Shown in pieces: positions 43,765 through 55,129 of a DNA stretch of 64,000 nt. The stretch is taken from the NCBI GenBank assembly GCA_019828595.1, contig JAHQRK010000010.1, positions 1,178,001 to 1,242,000 of the forward strand, written 5' to 3'. Position 1 is the stretch's first letter. Every line of letters begins with the position of its first letter. Below the pieces are notes generated by a model. That model ran no database searches. It saw only the letters and a list, made by a program, of their open reading frames with translations, and had not been told where the DNA came from. The stretch is from Aphanomyces cochlioides. Taxonomy: Eukaryota; Oomycota; Saprolegniomycetes; Saprolegniales; Verrucalvaceae. The position numbers and the translations under genes were made by a program.

Positions 43765-46458
43765 ATGTCGTCCACCGCCACGTCAGCTACCGCCAATGCT
43801 CCCAGCGCTCGCGTCTTTGAAGATTCTTATGGTCGCATGCCTAATGAAAACAATCACCACGATGAAACCTCGTCCTTTGCACCTCTTGTCGATGCGCCGA
43901 TGACCGAACCACCGCTCGTCGCGAGCACCTCTTTGGACTCTCGTGAGGATGCTGATCACTTGTCGCAGCCTCCAAACGACTGTCGTGAATCACTGGAACC
44001 TTCCACCGACTCGAACGCTCGAAACGTTCCAAGTCCCGAGCCAACCGCCGAGTCTCACAACCGAGACGATGCGCCGCTCGCTCGCGCTGCTGAAGCCGCA
44101 ATGAGCGCTCCTGGCTCAAATGACTCGCCACCTAATGAAGAAACATCACCACCAACTCCTTCGAACAACGCACCTGGCACTCGACTCCATGTCGACCTCT
44201 CGGACCCCGAAGGAACTCCGCCACGTGTCGTGCAACCAGCACCTCAAAAATTGACCTATGCGGATTTGTTACGCAAAGGGGTAGGGAAACCTACTACGGA
44301 GCGGGTGAAGACCGTCTTGACCCGCCCGACGACCGAGTATCTCGACAAGTTGATGCAACTTGCTCGCAACGAAGAAGCTGACGAGGATGAAGTCCTACAA
44401 GTCATTTCAGACGCCACACCTTCGAAACCAAAAACAGCTACCGCCACAGTGTGGATCAAAACGGGCGACGCTTTCAAAGACCGCGAGTTCTCCAATGAGA
44501 AACTCATTGCCGCAATCTTCAAGGAGAACGCCCAGGCTTCTTGGGCTCACCTCTTGCTCGAGTTTGTTCAACTCAACAAGGCACGCGATGGTGATATCGT
44601 GGTGTCTATCACGTCGCCATTCGTTCGCTCTGAATTGGAAGGTCAAGAGATCTCCATCTATGGCAAGTCGTACCCATTCTCGACAGCCACAACCAACAAG
44701 ACGCCGCGTCACTTCTCGGGAGGATCAAAAGCGCCAAAGGACCCAATGGATGCACTTTACTTCATGGATATTGTTGGTATCCGTTTCAACTTTGATACGG
44801 ACAAACTGTTTCGCCTATTGAAGCGACTCAAGACAAAACCAGTCTTTCAAGCGTACCGTCAACATTTACCCAATATCACGTGCCAGTCGAATGTGTGGAG
44901 GGTTTACTTCTTGGAGTCAACCGCTCCTAATCAACTCATTGTTAACGGACACGCCACCGATCAATTGCGCATGGACGGCGTAACCTACAATGTCTTCGTC
45001 AAAGACTACGAAAAGTCAAGCCAACGTACGGGCGCGCGTTCTCCTCATTGCTTGGATCTTGACCAACTCGTGGAATCTATGGCTTCACAGCCGTCAAGTC
45101 CCCACAAGGAAGAAGAATCAGAATCGCAACAACAACCCAAGCGTCCAAAGACCGACGACCAGCCACCCCGCGAAGCAGCTAAGCCTCAGCAGGAGGAACA
45201 AGGCGAGGAAATGGAAGTCGAGGAGTTGCACCAAGGCTCCAACCAAACGGAAGAACCTCAGCAGGAGGAACAAGCCGAGGAAATGGAAGTCGAGGAATCC
45301 AATAATGATCCCAATCAACAAACGAACGACAGCACCTCCTCCCTTGATGGCCGCAACGCTGATAAGGGAGAAGAGATGGAAGTCGATGCCAAATCTACCA
45401 AGAGAAACACAAGTCAGACCGGCGAAGAAGACGGATTTGAAGCACCACGACGCAAGAAGAGAACGGCAGTTCAGCAGTCATCGCCGACTGTCAAGTCGTG
45501 GGCATCCGACAACTTCTTCGATGTCCTCAATCAAATCGAGGCCAGCACACGCACACTTGAAATACATCAAGATGTTTCAACTCGAGTGTACATACCAAAA
45601 GTCAACAAACTCCCCACCGACGTAGCGGCCATGAAGTCTGCCTACGTCAAGAAGCAACACGTCGTTAGCAACAAACTCGACTGGCATCCAGACAACCTTA
45701 CCATGGAAGAGTTCATGAATGTCCTGCAACAAAGTGCTGAAGACGGAACCTCCTTCGAGCAACACACTCAAGTCATCGCAACCACAGACTACTCAGGAAC
45801 AGAACTTGATGTAGTCGATTCGATCCGACGGTGCAATGTGGACTCTTTGTGGAAGATAATCCACACGCAACCTCAAAGCATGAACGTCGTGCTCACCAAA
45901 CTCGCTATCAATTCGTACCATGAATACTCCAAAGTCGTCCGAATGCATACCTGGCATCGATGGATTGCCGCGACTCAACTTCCTTTAGTGGATTCATTCA
46001 CCAACGGGTTCAAATTTACGTTCCAGGAACACCCACGGTGGTCACGACTTGAAGAAATCTCAAACTCTCCCGAGTTCTTCAAGGACGCCGCAAACCATCC
46101 AGCCTTTTCATCTGAGCACGTCGAAGACGCCCTCTCAGCATTCGAGTTATGGCTCTCTGTCCAAGCACCGTTAGTCTTCAAGAATGACATTTGGCTACTT
46201 TACCTCACACGCCAACCCGTTGAGTGGCTCCCAACCAAGCATGTAAGGATGCTTGCATCGAATACGCTCTGGGCGCTGTTGAAATCGTCGTTTGGACAAC
46301 AATTCGCAGAGGAATTGCACCACTTGTGCAAAACGGAAATGACTTCGTGGATCTGGCAACTCAGCCTAGACGCATATCAACCTACAAACAACTCGTCAAT
46401 GGCATTCGTCGGCCAGGACAATACCCGTCTGCAGCGCCGACACATCCTCTTGTACTAA
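43765..46458 (+). CDS. beta3 ORF1 protein (putative RNA-binding LINE ORF1p)
   Basis: Intact 897-codon frame beginning at the first ATG of the element. Domain order as in beta2: disordered N-terminus, two conserved folded blocks (the second starting YFMDIVGIRFNFD), an acidic MEVEE-repeat linker, an NLS-like RRKKR near residue 562, and a C-terminal half shared with alpha. The leader is only 83 nt, so any promoter must lie inside the ORF or use the neighbouring tRNA region. Function inferred from position. Confidence 0.85.
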   Translation: MSSTATSATANAPSARVFEDSYGRMPNENNHHDETSSFAPLVDAPMTEPPLVASTSLDSREDADHLSQPPNDCRESLEPSTDSNARNVPSPEPTAESHNRDDAPLARAAEAAMSAPGSNDSPPNEETSPPTPSNNAPGTRLHVDLSDPEGTPPRVVQPAPQKLTYADLLRKGVGKPTTERVKTVLTRPTTEYLDKLMQLARNEEADEDEVLQVISDATPSKPKTATATVWIKTGDAFKDREFSNEKLIAAIFKENAQASWAHLLLEFVQLNKARDGDIVVSITSPFVRSELEGQEISIYGKSYPFSTATTNKTPRHFSGGSKAPKDPMDALYFMDIVGIRFNFDTDKLFRLLKRLKTKPVFQAYRQHLPNITCQSNVWRVYFLESTAPNQLIVNGHATDQLRMDGVTYNVFVKDYEKSSQRTGARSPHCLDLDQLVESMASQPSSPHKEEESESQQQPKRPKTDDQPPREAAKPQQEEQGEEMEVEELHQGSNQTEEPQQEEQAEEMEVEESNNDPNQQTNDSTSSLDGRNADKGEEMEVDAKSTKRNTSQTGEEDGFEAPRRKKRTAVQQSSPTVKSWASDNFFDVLNQIEASTRTLEIHQDVSTRVYIPKVNKLPTDVAAMKSAYVKKQHVVSNKLDWHPDNLTMEEFMNVLQQSAEDGTSFEQHTQVIATTDYSGTELDVVDSIRRCNVDSLWKIIHTQPQSMNVVLTKLAINSYHEYSKVVRMHTWHRWIAATQLPLVDSFTNGFKFTFQEHPRWSRLEEISNSPEFFKDAANHPAFSSEHVEDALSAFELWLSVQAPLVFKNDIWLLYLTRQPVEWLPTKHVRMLASNTLWALLKSSFGQQFAEELHHLCKTEMTSWIWQLSLDAYQPTNNSSMAFVGQDNTRLQRRHILLY
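46450..46458 (+). other. Candidate +1 frameshift site, beta3
   Basis: TTG TAC TAA followed by AGTCCTCGCGGC, same as beta2; the ORF2 frame resumes as KVLAA. Confidence 0.55.
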
Positions 46459-46474
46459 AGTCCTCGCGGCTGTT

Positions 46475-49400
46475 GTGCAAGGTCAACCACAAACACACCC
46501 AAACAATCCACCAACAAACTCAACGCAACCATCCTTTCCAAACTCTTCGCTATCCAAGTTATCTATCGCCACAGCCAATATCAATGGTGTATCGAGAGAT
46601 AGTGGAAACTTACTTGTAAATTCCATGATCTCGAGGTACAACATTGTCGGCTTACAAGAGACCAAATTTGCTGGTATCGTGCAATTCGACAAGTTCCAAT
46701 TCCACTTGACGCATGCTCTTGGCAAAGACCAGTACTTCCTTGCTTCAAACGACCATCGACAAAATTCCGACCAAGTGGAGCAATACCGCTCAGGTGGTGT
46801 TGCGATGGTCTTCCAAGCCACAGTGCCGGGTTTCGAACATCTTCACCACGAAACCCAATACGACATCGAGGATCGCTACATGGTGGTTAGCTCTATGTGG
46901 GGTGATGATCCGATTTATTACCACAATATATACGCGCCAGTGCAAGACAATGAACGTGACGCGTTCTTCAATTCCTTGCCGCGAAATTTTCCGCTCAACT
47001 CTAGGCATGTCGTCTTGGGTGACTTCAACCTTCCAATGGACAGAGACCTTGATTCCAGGGGGTCAGAAGTTTCAAATCATCACACTCACCGACAATCTTG
47101 CTTTGCTTGGATCCAAGAGCTCAATGTCGTGGACGCTTGGCGCAGCTACAATCCTACACGAAGGGTTTATTCGTCACCTCAAAGACTCAATCGGCTGGAT
47201 TACATTCTGCTGGATCCAATCTTATCTAGCTGGGTTCGTACAACGGAATACTTCGAACCCACAGCAGACACCGACCACCTTTGGCACTTCGTGGAGCTTC
47301 AACCTATCCAAATTAAGCGCCAGAAGAGCTATTGGAAATTACCAAAAGAATTGATGACCATCTCAGAAGTAAGAGAAGCCATCAAAAATGAAGCGGATGC
47401 ACTCCTCAATGAGTTGAGAGCATCTCAGGAGCCAGGATCACTGTGGTCCCGTTGGAAACATCGGACGAAGAAGTTCCTGCAGAAGTATCATGCTCGATTG
47501 ATAACCGACCAGCGCAATGAACTTCAAGCGGCTCAAATTCAGTGGCTTCAAGCTCAATTGAAACATCGACAACGACGGATCAACGATGACGCGCTCGAGG
47601 TCGCAAAAGCCAACTATGAAGAACGTAAACAAGAGATAAAACAACGTCGCGCCGACCTCAGCTTTGACTTCCATGCCACGCACAACGAAACGGCTACATC
47701 TCACTTCTTTCGAAAGCCCCAATCAAGTCGTTACGCAGTTCCTATCGTGGAATGTTATGACAGTGAAGGGAACATCACAGACATACCTGAAGAAATCCAC
47801 CAAGCATTCAATAACCATTGGTCTGCAGTCATGACTGACGATGACGTCGTGTCAAACAGAAACACTGAAGAGCTCAACTCCTTCCTTGAAGTCCTGGAAC
47901 GCGAACTGTCGGAGGACGAGTCCGCTTCGCTAGATATACCAGTGACAGCGGCGGAACTCGCTCAATCCATAAGAACAATGAATCCACACAAGTCGCCTGG
48001 CATCGATGGATTCCCAGCTTGTTTTTACCAAGTGGACTCACTTCTCTTCGGCGAAATTCTACGAATTGTGTTTCAAGATCGAAGTCGCAAGGGAAGCTTA
48101 CTTGACTTCCAGCGATGGTCAGCAATCTCATTGCTCTTCAAGGGCGGCAACCGTCGGAATCCCGCCAACTATCGTCCCATTGCATTGATTCCAGTGGAGG
48201 TGAAGGTCTTGTCGAGAGCTTTGGCCTACAGGCTATCGCATGTATTGCCAAGTATCATCCAACCAGAGCAAAATGGATTCGTCAAAGGCAGACGTATTCA
48301 TGATCACGTCATTTTCCTTCAAGATCTTCAGCATTATTGCACAATATTCAGTGAAGAAGCTTACGCCATGTTCTTGGATTTCGAGAAAGCTTATGACCGC
48401 GTGAACCACAACTTCATGTATCAAGTACTCCAAAAGTTTAATGTGGGAGACAACTTTATTAACTGGATCAAACTCCTCTACAAAGACACCAAAGTAAGTT
48501 TGAACATCAATGGAGAACTTACACAGCCGTTCCATCCAACGCGGGGAGTCAAGCAAGGCGACCCTTTGTCTTCAATGTTGTTTGTGATGACGATCGAGCC
48601 ACTTGCACAATTGTTGCGCAACCACCCGGAGCGCGGCTTCGCCTTTTCCAACGCAGAAGGAGGGATCGCTTCGGTCCTCTTGTTCGCAGACGACACAACC
48701 CTTGTTTCTGGATCTCTGGTAGACCTTGAAGCGCAATTGCAACTTGTCGACAAGTTTTGTCGTCACTCTGGTGCCAAGTTAAACAGGAGCAAAAGCAAAG
48801 TACTCACTCTCGACAGCAAACAGCCCGTTGTCCACCACCCGAGATTGAATATGGTTCCCAGTGGATTTCCAGTCAAGTATCTGGGCATCCACCTAGGTCA
48901 TAACTTGGATCCAAACCTACAAATCAAAACCATCACCGACAAGTTCTACAAATCCTTCACCACTTGGGCGTGTCGAGCGAGAACGATCAAAGGTCGAAGA
49001 TTACTCGTAAACACCATGCTCCTATCACAGTTGTGGCATTACACCATGGTTTTACCAATTCAAGACAGTACCATTCAGCAGTGGCAATCCATGGTGAACA
49101 AATTTGTTCTCAGTCGCAGGACTCAAACGACAGAAAAATATCTGGCTCTTGCTGCTGGTGGCCTTGTGCACGACCCAAAAATTGGCTTGAAAGTGCCTCA
49201 CATAGCCTCAACTATTCGCAAACAACGACTCATACGGCTCCAGCTTCTAGTCAAAGAGGAGCATGATACATCGCAATCGTGGGCAATTTTACCTTCAGAT
49301 CGATTGCGCCGATGTATGAGCCCATATTCTCGTAATGATCGGTGGGATTTCTTGGTATACCATCCATCGCTCAACAACAAGCTTGTCCAACGCAATTTGC

Positions 49401-50617
49401 TGTCGCCATTATGGCAAGACATTTGGAAGCATTGGGCCAAAATTCCAATGACTGCCAAAACGCCACATGAACCTACAATTCATCAGATGATCCAAATGCC
49501 GATTTGGTTGTCGTCGCACCCACTGTTCCAAGTGTCCGGTCGAGAGGGGACGTCTTCCTTGGCGATCAAGTTGAAAAATCATCGCGATTGGTATCGTCAC
49601 TTGGCCCGCAGTGGCTTTCAAAGCTTGCAAGATTTCTTGACTCCAACAAGGACATGGCCAACCTACGACGAATTCAAAGCCATGATGACCGCACTCGAAG
49701 ACGACTTTGTCGATGACTCACCAATTCCAACGAGTTTCCAACACTTCTACAAGCTCTTGACCTCAATGGCAACCGATGTTTGGACTCAGGCTGACGTGCC
49801 GGTTGCAGGTGCAGTTCCACGTAGTCCTGAACAACAAAGCTTCATTGTCTTTCGACACAATGAACAAGACATACCTTTCTGTTCCTGGACAGCCAAGATA
49901 CTGAAGCAGATAACCTTCCATGCACCGCCAATGACGAAGGAGCATCCCCTAGAAACATCAATGAGACCAGACAAGAAAACGATCAGCGTTTACCTGTCGA
50001 GATACGTCAAGCCATTGTCCAAGATTGTTACACCAGTTCAGGCGGACGTTTGGTTTCGTGCTATCTATGACATTCTTCCCGTTAGCGACAAGTTTCGATT
50101 CATGGAATCTGCTCACCCCAATGCTGTACAATGCTGCTATCCCCAGTGCTACGAACGCGAGACTAAGCAGCATCTATTCATGGATTGCCGACGGATCCGC
50201 AGTGTTTGGTTACCTCACAGAGAAGCTTGGGGTCCATTCGGAGTACGCTTCAGTTGGGATTGGATTGAAAATCTTGACTCCTTTCAAGTCGCAAGGCGTT
50301 GGTCTTCGCACAAGGACTTGTTGCACCAGTTATGGTTCATGTTGATGTGCACCATCCTTCATCTCCTATGGACACACCGCAACCGAGTCAAATTCGACAA
50401 TGCTCCAACACCATACATACCTGCTCTCAATGATATCGCGTTCACGTTTTGGAGTTCAAACGTTCGCCGATGGCTTCGTCAAAATAACGATGAGCAGACG
50501 CTCCAAACCGTCAACCGCATTCTTGTTGTCCTAAAACGACAAACTCAATACAAGGAATATTTCAAACGACATACCAAGGCGTTTGCAAGTCATGGACGCG
50601 GAGGATCAACTTCATAA
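46475..50617 (+). CDS. beta3 ORF2: APE endonuclease-reverse transcriptase
   Basis: Intact 1380-codon frame, open further upstream into ORF1; the first codon here is GTG and no ATG precedes TANING. Endonuclease: TANING, QETKF, YRSGGVAM, GDFN, NRLDYIL, TDHLWH. RT: NYRPIALIP, GFVKGRRIHDH, FLDFEKAYDRVNH, RGVKQGDPLSS, FADD (about 737-740). The C-terminus has the CX3CX7HX4C knuckle and a WTHRNRVKF segment. Clearly homologous to alpha ORF2 throughout, consistent with both families using the same tRNA-Thr target. Predicted to make the nick and prime cDNA synthesis there. Confidence 0.94.
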   Translation: MQGQPQTHPNNPPTNSTQPSFPNSSLSKLSIATANINGVSRDSGNLLVNSMISRYNIVGLQETKFAGIVQFDKFQFHLTHALGKDQYFLASNDHRQNSDQVEQYRSGGVAMVFQATVPGFEHLHHETQYDIEDRYMVVSSMWGDDPIYYHNIYAPVQDNERDAFFNSLPRNFPLNSRHVVLGDFNLPMDRDLDSRGSEVSNHHTHRQSCFAWIQELNVVDAWRSYNPTRRVYSSPQRLNRLDYILLDPILSSWVRTTEYFEPTADTDHLWHFVELQPIQIKRQKSYWKLPKELMTISEVREAIKNEADALLNELRASQEPGSLWSRWKHRTKKFLQKYHARLITDQRNELQAAQIQWLQAQLKHRQRRINDDALEVAKANYEERKQEIKQRRADLSFDFHATHNETATSHFFRKPQSSRYAVPIVECYDSEGNITDIPEEIHQAFNNHWSAVMTDDDVVSNRNTEELNSFLEVLERELSEDESASLDIPVTAAELAQSIRTMNPHKSPGIDGFPACFYQVDSLLFGEILRIVFQDRSRKGSLLDFQRWSAISLLFKGGNRRNPANYRPIALIPVEVKVLSRALAYRLSHVLPSIIQPEQNGFVKGRRIHDHVIFLQDLQHYCTIFSEEAYAMFLDFEKAYDRVNHNFMYQVLQKFNVGDNFINWIKLLYKDTKVSLNINGELTQPFHPTRGVKQGDPLSSMLFVMTIEPLAQLLRNHPERGFAFSNAEGGIASVLLFADDTTLVSGSLVDLEAQLQLVDKFCRHSGAKLNRSKSKVLTLDSKQPVVHHPRLNMVPSGFPVKYLGIHLGHNLDPNLQIKTITDKFYKSFTTWACRARTIKGRRLLVNTMLLSQLWHYTMVLPIQDSTIQQWQSMVNKFVLSRRTQTTEKYLALAAGGLVHDPKIGLKVPHIASTIRKQRLIRLQLLVKEEHDTSQSWAILPSDRLRRCMSPYSRNDRWDFLVYHPSLNNKLVQRNLLSPLWQDIWKHWAKIPMTAKTPHEPTIHQMIQMPIWLSSHPLFQVSGREGTSSLAIKLKNHRDWYRHLARSGFQSLQDFLTPTRTWPTYDEFKAMMTALEDDFVDDSPIPTSFQHFYKLLTSMATDVWTQADVPVAGAVPRSPEQQSFIVFRHNEQDIPFCSWTAKILKQITFHAPPMTKEHPLETSMRPDKKTISVYLSRYVKPLSKIVTPVQADVWFRAIYDILPVSDKFRFMESAHPNAVQCCYPQCYERETKQHLFMDCRRIRSVWLPHREAWGPFGVRFSWDWIENLDSFQVARRWSSHKDLLHQLWFMLMCTILHLLWTHRNRVKFDNAPTPYIPALNDIAFTFWSSNVRRWLRQNNDEQTLQTVNRILVVLKRQTQYKEYFKRHTKAFASHGRGGSTS

Positions 50618-51654
50618 AAATCGACTCGCCTTCTTCAGCCAACATAAAGCCGCTCCAAATTTCAAGAGTGGATTTGAACTTGATCGATCCAATGCAAATT
50701 CAAACTAAATTTTCAAGTTAGAAGTGATTCTAGCTGACCAACTTACTTGCAGCCAAGGCAAACTTGAAATCAAACCAAAAAACACAAGAAAAATTGGTAA
50801 TTCAAGGCTGAATTACAAAATTAAGAATTTGGGCAGCGCTTCGCGTGAAATCGGCGAGAATTTCTTGAAGACTTAGCGATTTTCAGAAGGTTTCGTCGCA
50901 AACCAAAAGCAAACTAAGCAAAAGTCAAGCCACAAAAACAAAGAAGAAACTTACCGAAAGTTGGTGAACAGGCCGCCCATAGCTGCGCTCGTGTGCTAAC
51001 CCCCACGTTTCTTCGCGCTTTCTTGAAGTCGAAAATCGCCAAACTTGATCGCCAACAAACACAAAAAGCAAATATCGCGCGCGCTCGCCACCCTACACAA
51101 ACAAGTCATCAAAGCCAAAGTCGCCAAACCTCCTTTTCCTTTTCCGACGAAGTCTTGACTTGACCGCTACCCCCGGGGGCTCCAACAAAGGAGTAAAAAG
51201 AAAGGGACACCCAAAATCAAGGCCAAAGGCCGAAAGGCATAAAGCCATAAAGAGACAAACCCACAAAGAGGCAAACCCAAAGCACTCAATCCACTTCCAC
51301 GGACACGAACTGACCAGGTTCTTAGCCCTGCATCCATGCATGAAGGGAGTCAGCCAACATACACTTCCGCAGAACTGTCCGGCTCCATGAATTGAGGCCA
51401 AAAAATGTCGAAGCAAGTCAACCGCTACCCTCAGACCGGGGTCATTGCGAGAAGACGTCCATATGCGTAGAGAGCCCTCCAGGAAGGCCCCCATCGCTGG
51501 CAGTTCAGACTCCTTCTACCACCCCTTCCTCCGACGAGCGAAGTACACAGGATGGTCGCCATTCGGAGCCATAGCTTCAAAAAACCAAGTCTTGAACGCC
51601 TTGATGTCTTCAACGCCTTGAAATTCTTCCTTGGAAACGCCCATCGTAGCAGCA

Positions 51655-52137
51655 GACAAGCGAGCAGCCACACGGCAGAGACGACAGCGACAGCGACACG
51701 GCCAAAACAGAGACAAGCGAGCAGCCACACGGCAGAGATGACAGCGACAGCGACACGGCCAAAACAGAGACAAGCGAGCAGCCACACGGCAGACACGACA
51801 GCGACAGCGACACGGCCACAACAGAGACAAGCGAGCAGTCACACGGCAGACACGACAGAGACAGCGACACGGCCAAGACAGAGATAAGTGAGCAATCACA
51901 CGACAGAGACAGCGACACGGCCAAGACAGAGACAAGCGAGCAGCCACACGGCAGAGACGACAGAGACAGCGACACGGCCACAACAGATACAAGCGAGCAA
52001 TCACACAGCAGACACGACAGAGACAGCGACACGGCCAAGACAGAGACAAGCGAGCAGCCACACGGCAGACACGACAGAGACAGCGACACGGCCAAGACAG
52101 AGACAAGCGAGCAGCCACACGGCAGAGACGACAGCGA
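51655..52137 (+). repeat. 57-bp minisatellite in beta3 3' UTR
   Basis: Eight units like those of beta2, followed by an identical GC-rich tail. Confidence 0.9.
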
Positions 52138-52808
52138 CGGCAACAACGACGATCGAACAGCGAGACAGGAGAACACGAGAGACGCAGCAACAAGTGTGGC
52201 GCAAAGCAGGAACACAACGAGGCAGGTCGAGCTTCAAGGCAGAGGGAACAACGTCGGACAAGCAAGGCCAAACCACGGACGAGAAGGAACGCAAACGAGA
52301 GGCAAGCAACCAAAGCGAGGCAACGGAGAGGCAGCCTGACGGTGTGTTGGGCAGCAGGCAAATCGGAAAATGAACCCGCAGCCATTAAATCCACAAGGAA
52401 GTTCTCCAATCTCATCCTCAAGAATTTCACACTACCCAACGAGTGGACTCCAAGACGCCCTATACAAAAATCAAGATACAAGATGTGGCCGAAGAAACAT
52501 TTGGACACAGCGCACCCATGTTCCGACAATGACGCGCCATTGAGACAAGAAATCTGCTCCGTCCAAGATGAGTCCAACCAACATGTGGATATTTCCTATG
52601 GCACTGGTCCCGTCCAAGATGAGTCAAGCCAACATTTGGGAGTTCTCCAGATGATGGCCCCGTCCAAGATTATTCCACAGCCATCTGATGACGAAGAACA
52701 GACACTTCTGTCCCATGTCTACAACACCCAAGACCAGTCACCTTGTCACGAAACATGATGACCCTCACCCAAGTCCAAGATTCGACGTGTCAAGTGTCAA
52801 CATTGCAC

Positions 52809-52956
52809 TGTATCAACTGATACAACAGAAATCAAGTTTCAAGAGGTAAAACTTCTTGAGTTCAAATCTCACAAGCACCAATATTATTCACTCAAGAGTG
52901 ATTAATGACGGTCATTACTATTTAGCGTATAATTAAATTCAATATACGCGATTGTA
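52809..52956 (+). other. Structured 3' terminus of beta3
   Basis: Same four-hairpin 148-nt terminus ending GATTGTA. Confidence 0.7.
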
Positions 52957-52973
52957 CACTGAGCTATAGGGGC
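52957..52973 (-). repeat. 17-bp tRNA-Thr sequence between beta3 and alpha3
   Basis: CACTGAGCTATAGGGGC, followed by one extra C and then truncated alpha sequence. Confidence 0.93.
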
Positions 52974-54182
52974 CAGCGATCGGAGGTATCCCCCCCTCGT
53001 CACACCCCACAGCCAGCTTTTTTCGGCACTCCAAGCGACACGCTGGCGACTCCACAAAAGCAGAGCCGACTTGGAAAAAAGTCTTCGCGCTTTTCTTCCT
53101 TGAACGCCTTGGACGCCTTCTTCTCAAAAGCCAGCCGAATCAAACCACGAGCAGAAAGACGGGTGAGGCCCTGCGTCCCGACACTCACGAAGGGACGGAG
53201 ATTTGACCGCTCGCTATTCGCTCCAGCTGGCTCTTGTTCTTGAACGCCTTGAATCTTGTCTTCCTTGAAGCCCATCGCCTTCTTCAGCCTTCGTGTATCG
53301 CGGTCGCACCCATCGCACCCATGGCAGATCGCACCCACGGCAAGTCGCACCCACGGCAAGTCACACGAGCGTCGGCATAGCAAGCGGCAAAAACACGGCA
53401 GCACGGACACGGTAGCGGCAACAACGACACGGCACAGCAAGCGACCACAGCAGCAGCAGCACGGCACACCAAGCGGCAACAACAGCACAACACGACCACG
53501 AACAGCAACTTCAGCGGCCAAACGAAGCAGCAGAGCGACAGCATCACGGCGGCATGGCAGCGGCAAAATTGAAAAATGGCCAAGGAACTTTTCAAAACAT
53601 CCTCAAGGAAGTTCTCCGCCACTCAAATTTTCAAGTCCGGCAAGAAAAAAATCCAGTGAACTTCCTCTGGCAAGACCATACAAACATCAAGACACGATCA
53701 ACGACCCAAGAACATGCGACAACAAGGCACCCATGACGACTGCACAATCGACGGTGACGCACCAACGTTCAACGACGATGGCACTTTGCGACAAGAAAAA
53801 ATCCAGTGGAAGATTAGTTCACACATCATCTGGTGCCAATGGTCCTGTCCAAGATTAGTCAAAGCAACATGTGGACGTTCTGAAGCCAGTCCAAGATTAC
53901 TCCACACCCATCTGACGTCGAAGACAAGACAAGTCTGTCCCATGTCCACATCACCCAAGACCATTCATGTTGTTACACGACTTGAAGACCACAATCGACA
54001 GCACATGCGACGTGTCAAGAAGCCAACTTTTACCTGTATCAACTGATACAACAAAAATCAAGTTTCAAGAGGTAAATCTGCTTGCGTTCAAATCTCACAA
54101 GCACCAATATTATTCACTCAAGAGTGATTAATGACGGTCATTATTATTTAGCGTATAATTAAATTCAATATACGCGATTGTA
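52974..54182 (+). mobile_element. LINE alpha3, 5'-truncated 3' UTR fragment
   Basis: Matches alpha2 from about 40457 to its 3' end. No ORF1 or ORF2 remains, so this is gene-free. Diagnostic bases agree with alpha2 rather than alpha1 (AACTTCAGCGG, TCTGGCAAGACC). It may be a 5'-truncated insertion, or an internal deletion after duplication of a whole unit-beta-alpha block. Confidence 0.92.
54035..54182 (+). other. Structured 3' terminus of alpha3
   Basis: Four-hairpin terminus identical in layout to alpha2. Confidence 0.7.
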
Positions 54183-54199
54183 CACTGAGCTATAGGGGC
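54183..54199 (-). repeat. 17-bp target-site duplication after alpha3
   Basis: CACTGAGCTATAGGGGC before array unit 4. Confidence 0.93.
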
Positions 54200-55040
54200 G
54201 GACATACTTCCATACCCCATTCCTACACCACAAACAATTTTTTCACACAATCCTCCTGCGTCTCTACATCCCCTCGCATCGCTACCTACAAAACAAACAT
54301 ACACCAATCGTCTCATCTTCTCATATACACAAAAAAAACATAGATTCCACAGGCCGTTCAAAACATACCAACACATACGGCTGCATTGCACTCACCATCC
54401 TTTTATACAAAATCACACTCACCACATGGCCTACATTACCAAATCTCGTCAAGAAACTCGTCTCAATTGCTGCATACAGTCTCCACTTCGTATGATCTAG
54501 AATATCCTCCTTCCACTGTAATCTTTCACATGGAACAAATTTCGTCAAAAATTATTCTGACTTGCGACTTTAGACCGATGTACGAATTTTTGCTTACTTC
54601 AAAGCTGACTATGAGAATGAATCTTCTTCACTTTGGTCGTCTCAAGCTAAACCAGGACGCGTCTCCTGCACATGAATATCGCGATCAAAATACGAGAAAT
54701 ATCTCAAATACATATGTGTGGACAGTATTCGCACCCCTTCCAGATTAAACGTCCAGTGAGTCATTGTGATAGGTCTTAGACCGCTGAGCTCGCCGAATGT
54801 GTGGTGATAAAAGACCAACCTAACATCGTGAAATGTCTTGTGTGTCAAATTCGTGAAATTGGGATATGAAAAGCGGCAAAATATTTCCTCTAAAAGTTGG
54901 AGTGGGTGAAATAATCTCACAACACGAGAGCTTTCCGTCGCTTTATTTCCGATGGGCGTGAGGATCCTGACACAGCCATGACGATCGTCGATTTCTGATC
55001 GACAGATTGTTGATAAATGTGCTTTTTATGGCTCTCATGG

Positions 55041-55053
55041 AAAAAAGGGAAAA
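55041..55053 (-). terminator. Pol III terminator of tRNA-Val copy 4
   Basis: T4 and T6 runs directly downstream on the minus strand. Confidence 0.8.
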
Positions 55054-55056
55054 GAG

Positions 55057-55129
55057 TATCGATGGAGGGGATCGAACCCTCGATCTCAAGCGTGTGAAGC
55101 TTGCGTCCTAACCACTAGACGACATCGAC
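55057..55129 (-). tRNA. tRNA-Val (CAC), copy 4
   Basis: Identical 73-nt cloverleaf; the flanking unit is truncated about 70 bp upstream of its 5' end. Confidence 0.94.

Larger units (their letters stand above)
43682..52956 (+). mobile_element. LINE beta3, full length and intact (9275 bp)
   Basis: Head CACTTTTACTTTTGCCG, 83-nt leader, intact ORF1 and ORF2, a 2.3-kb 3' UTR (50618-52956, no gene) with minisatellite, and hairpin terminus. Flanked by the tRNA-Thr copy and the 17-mer at 52957. The only beta here with both frames open. Followed directly by the alpha3 fragment. Confidence 0.95.

Noticed and set aside
9301..52300. CRISPR-like interpretation of the tandem repeats
   Set aside because: The units are contiguous with no unique spacers and lie in a eukaryotic LINE.
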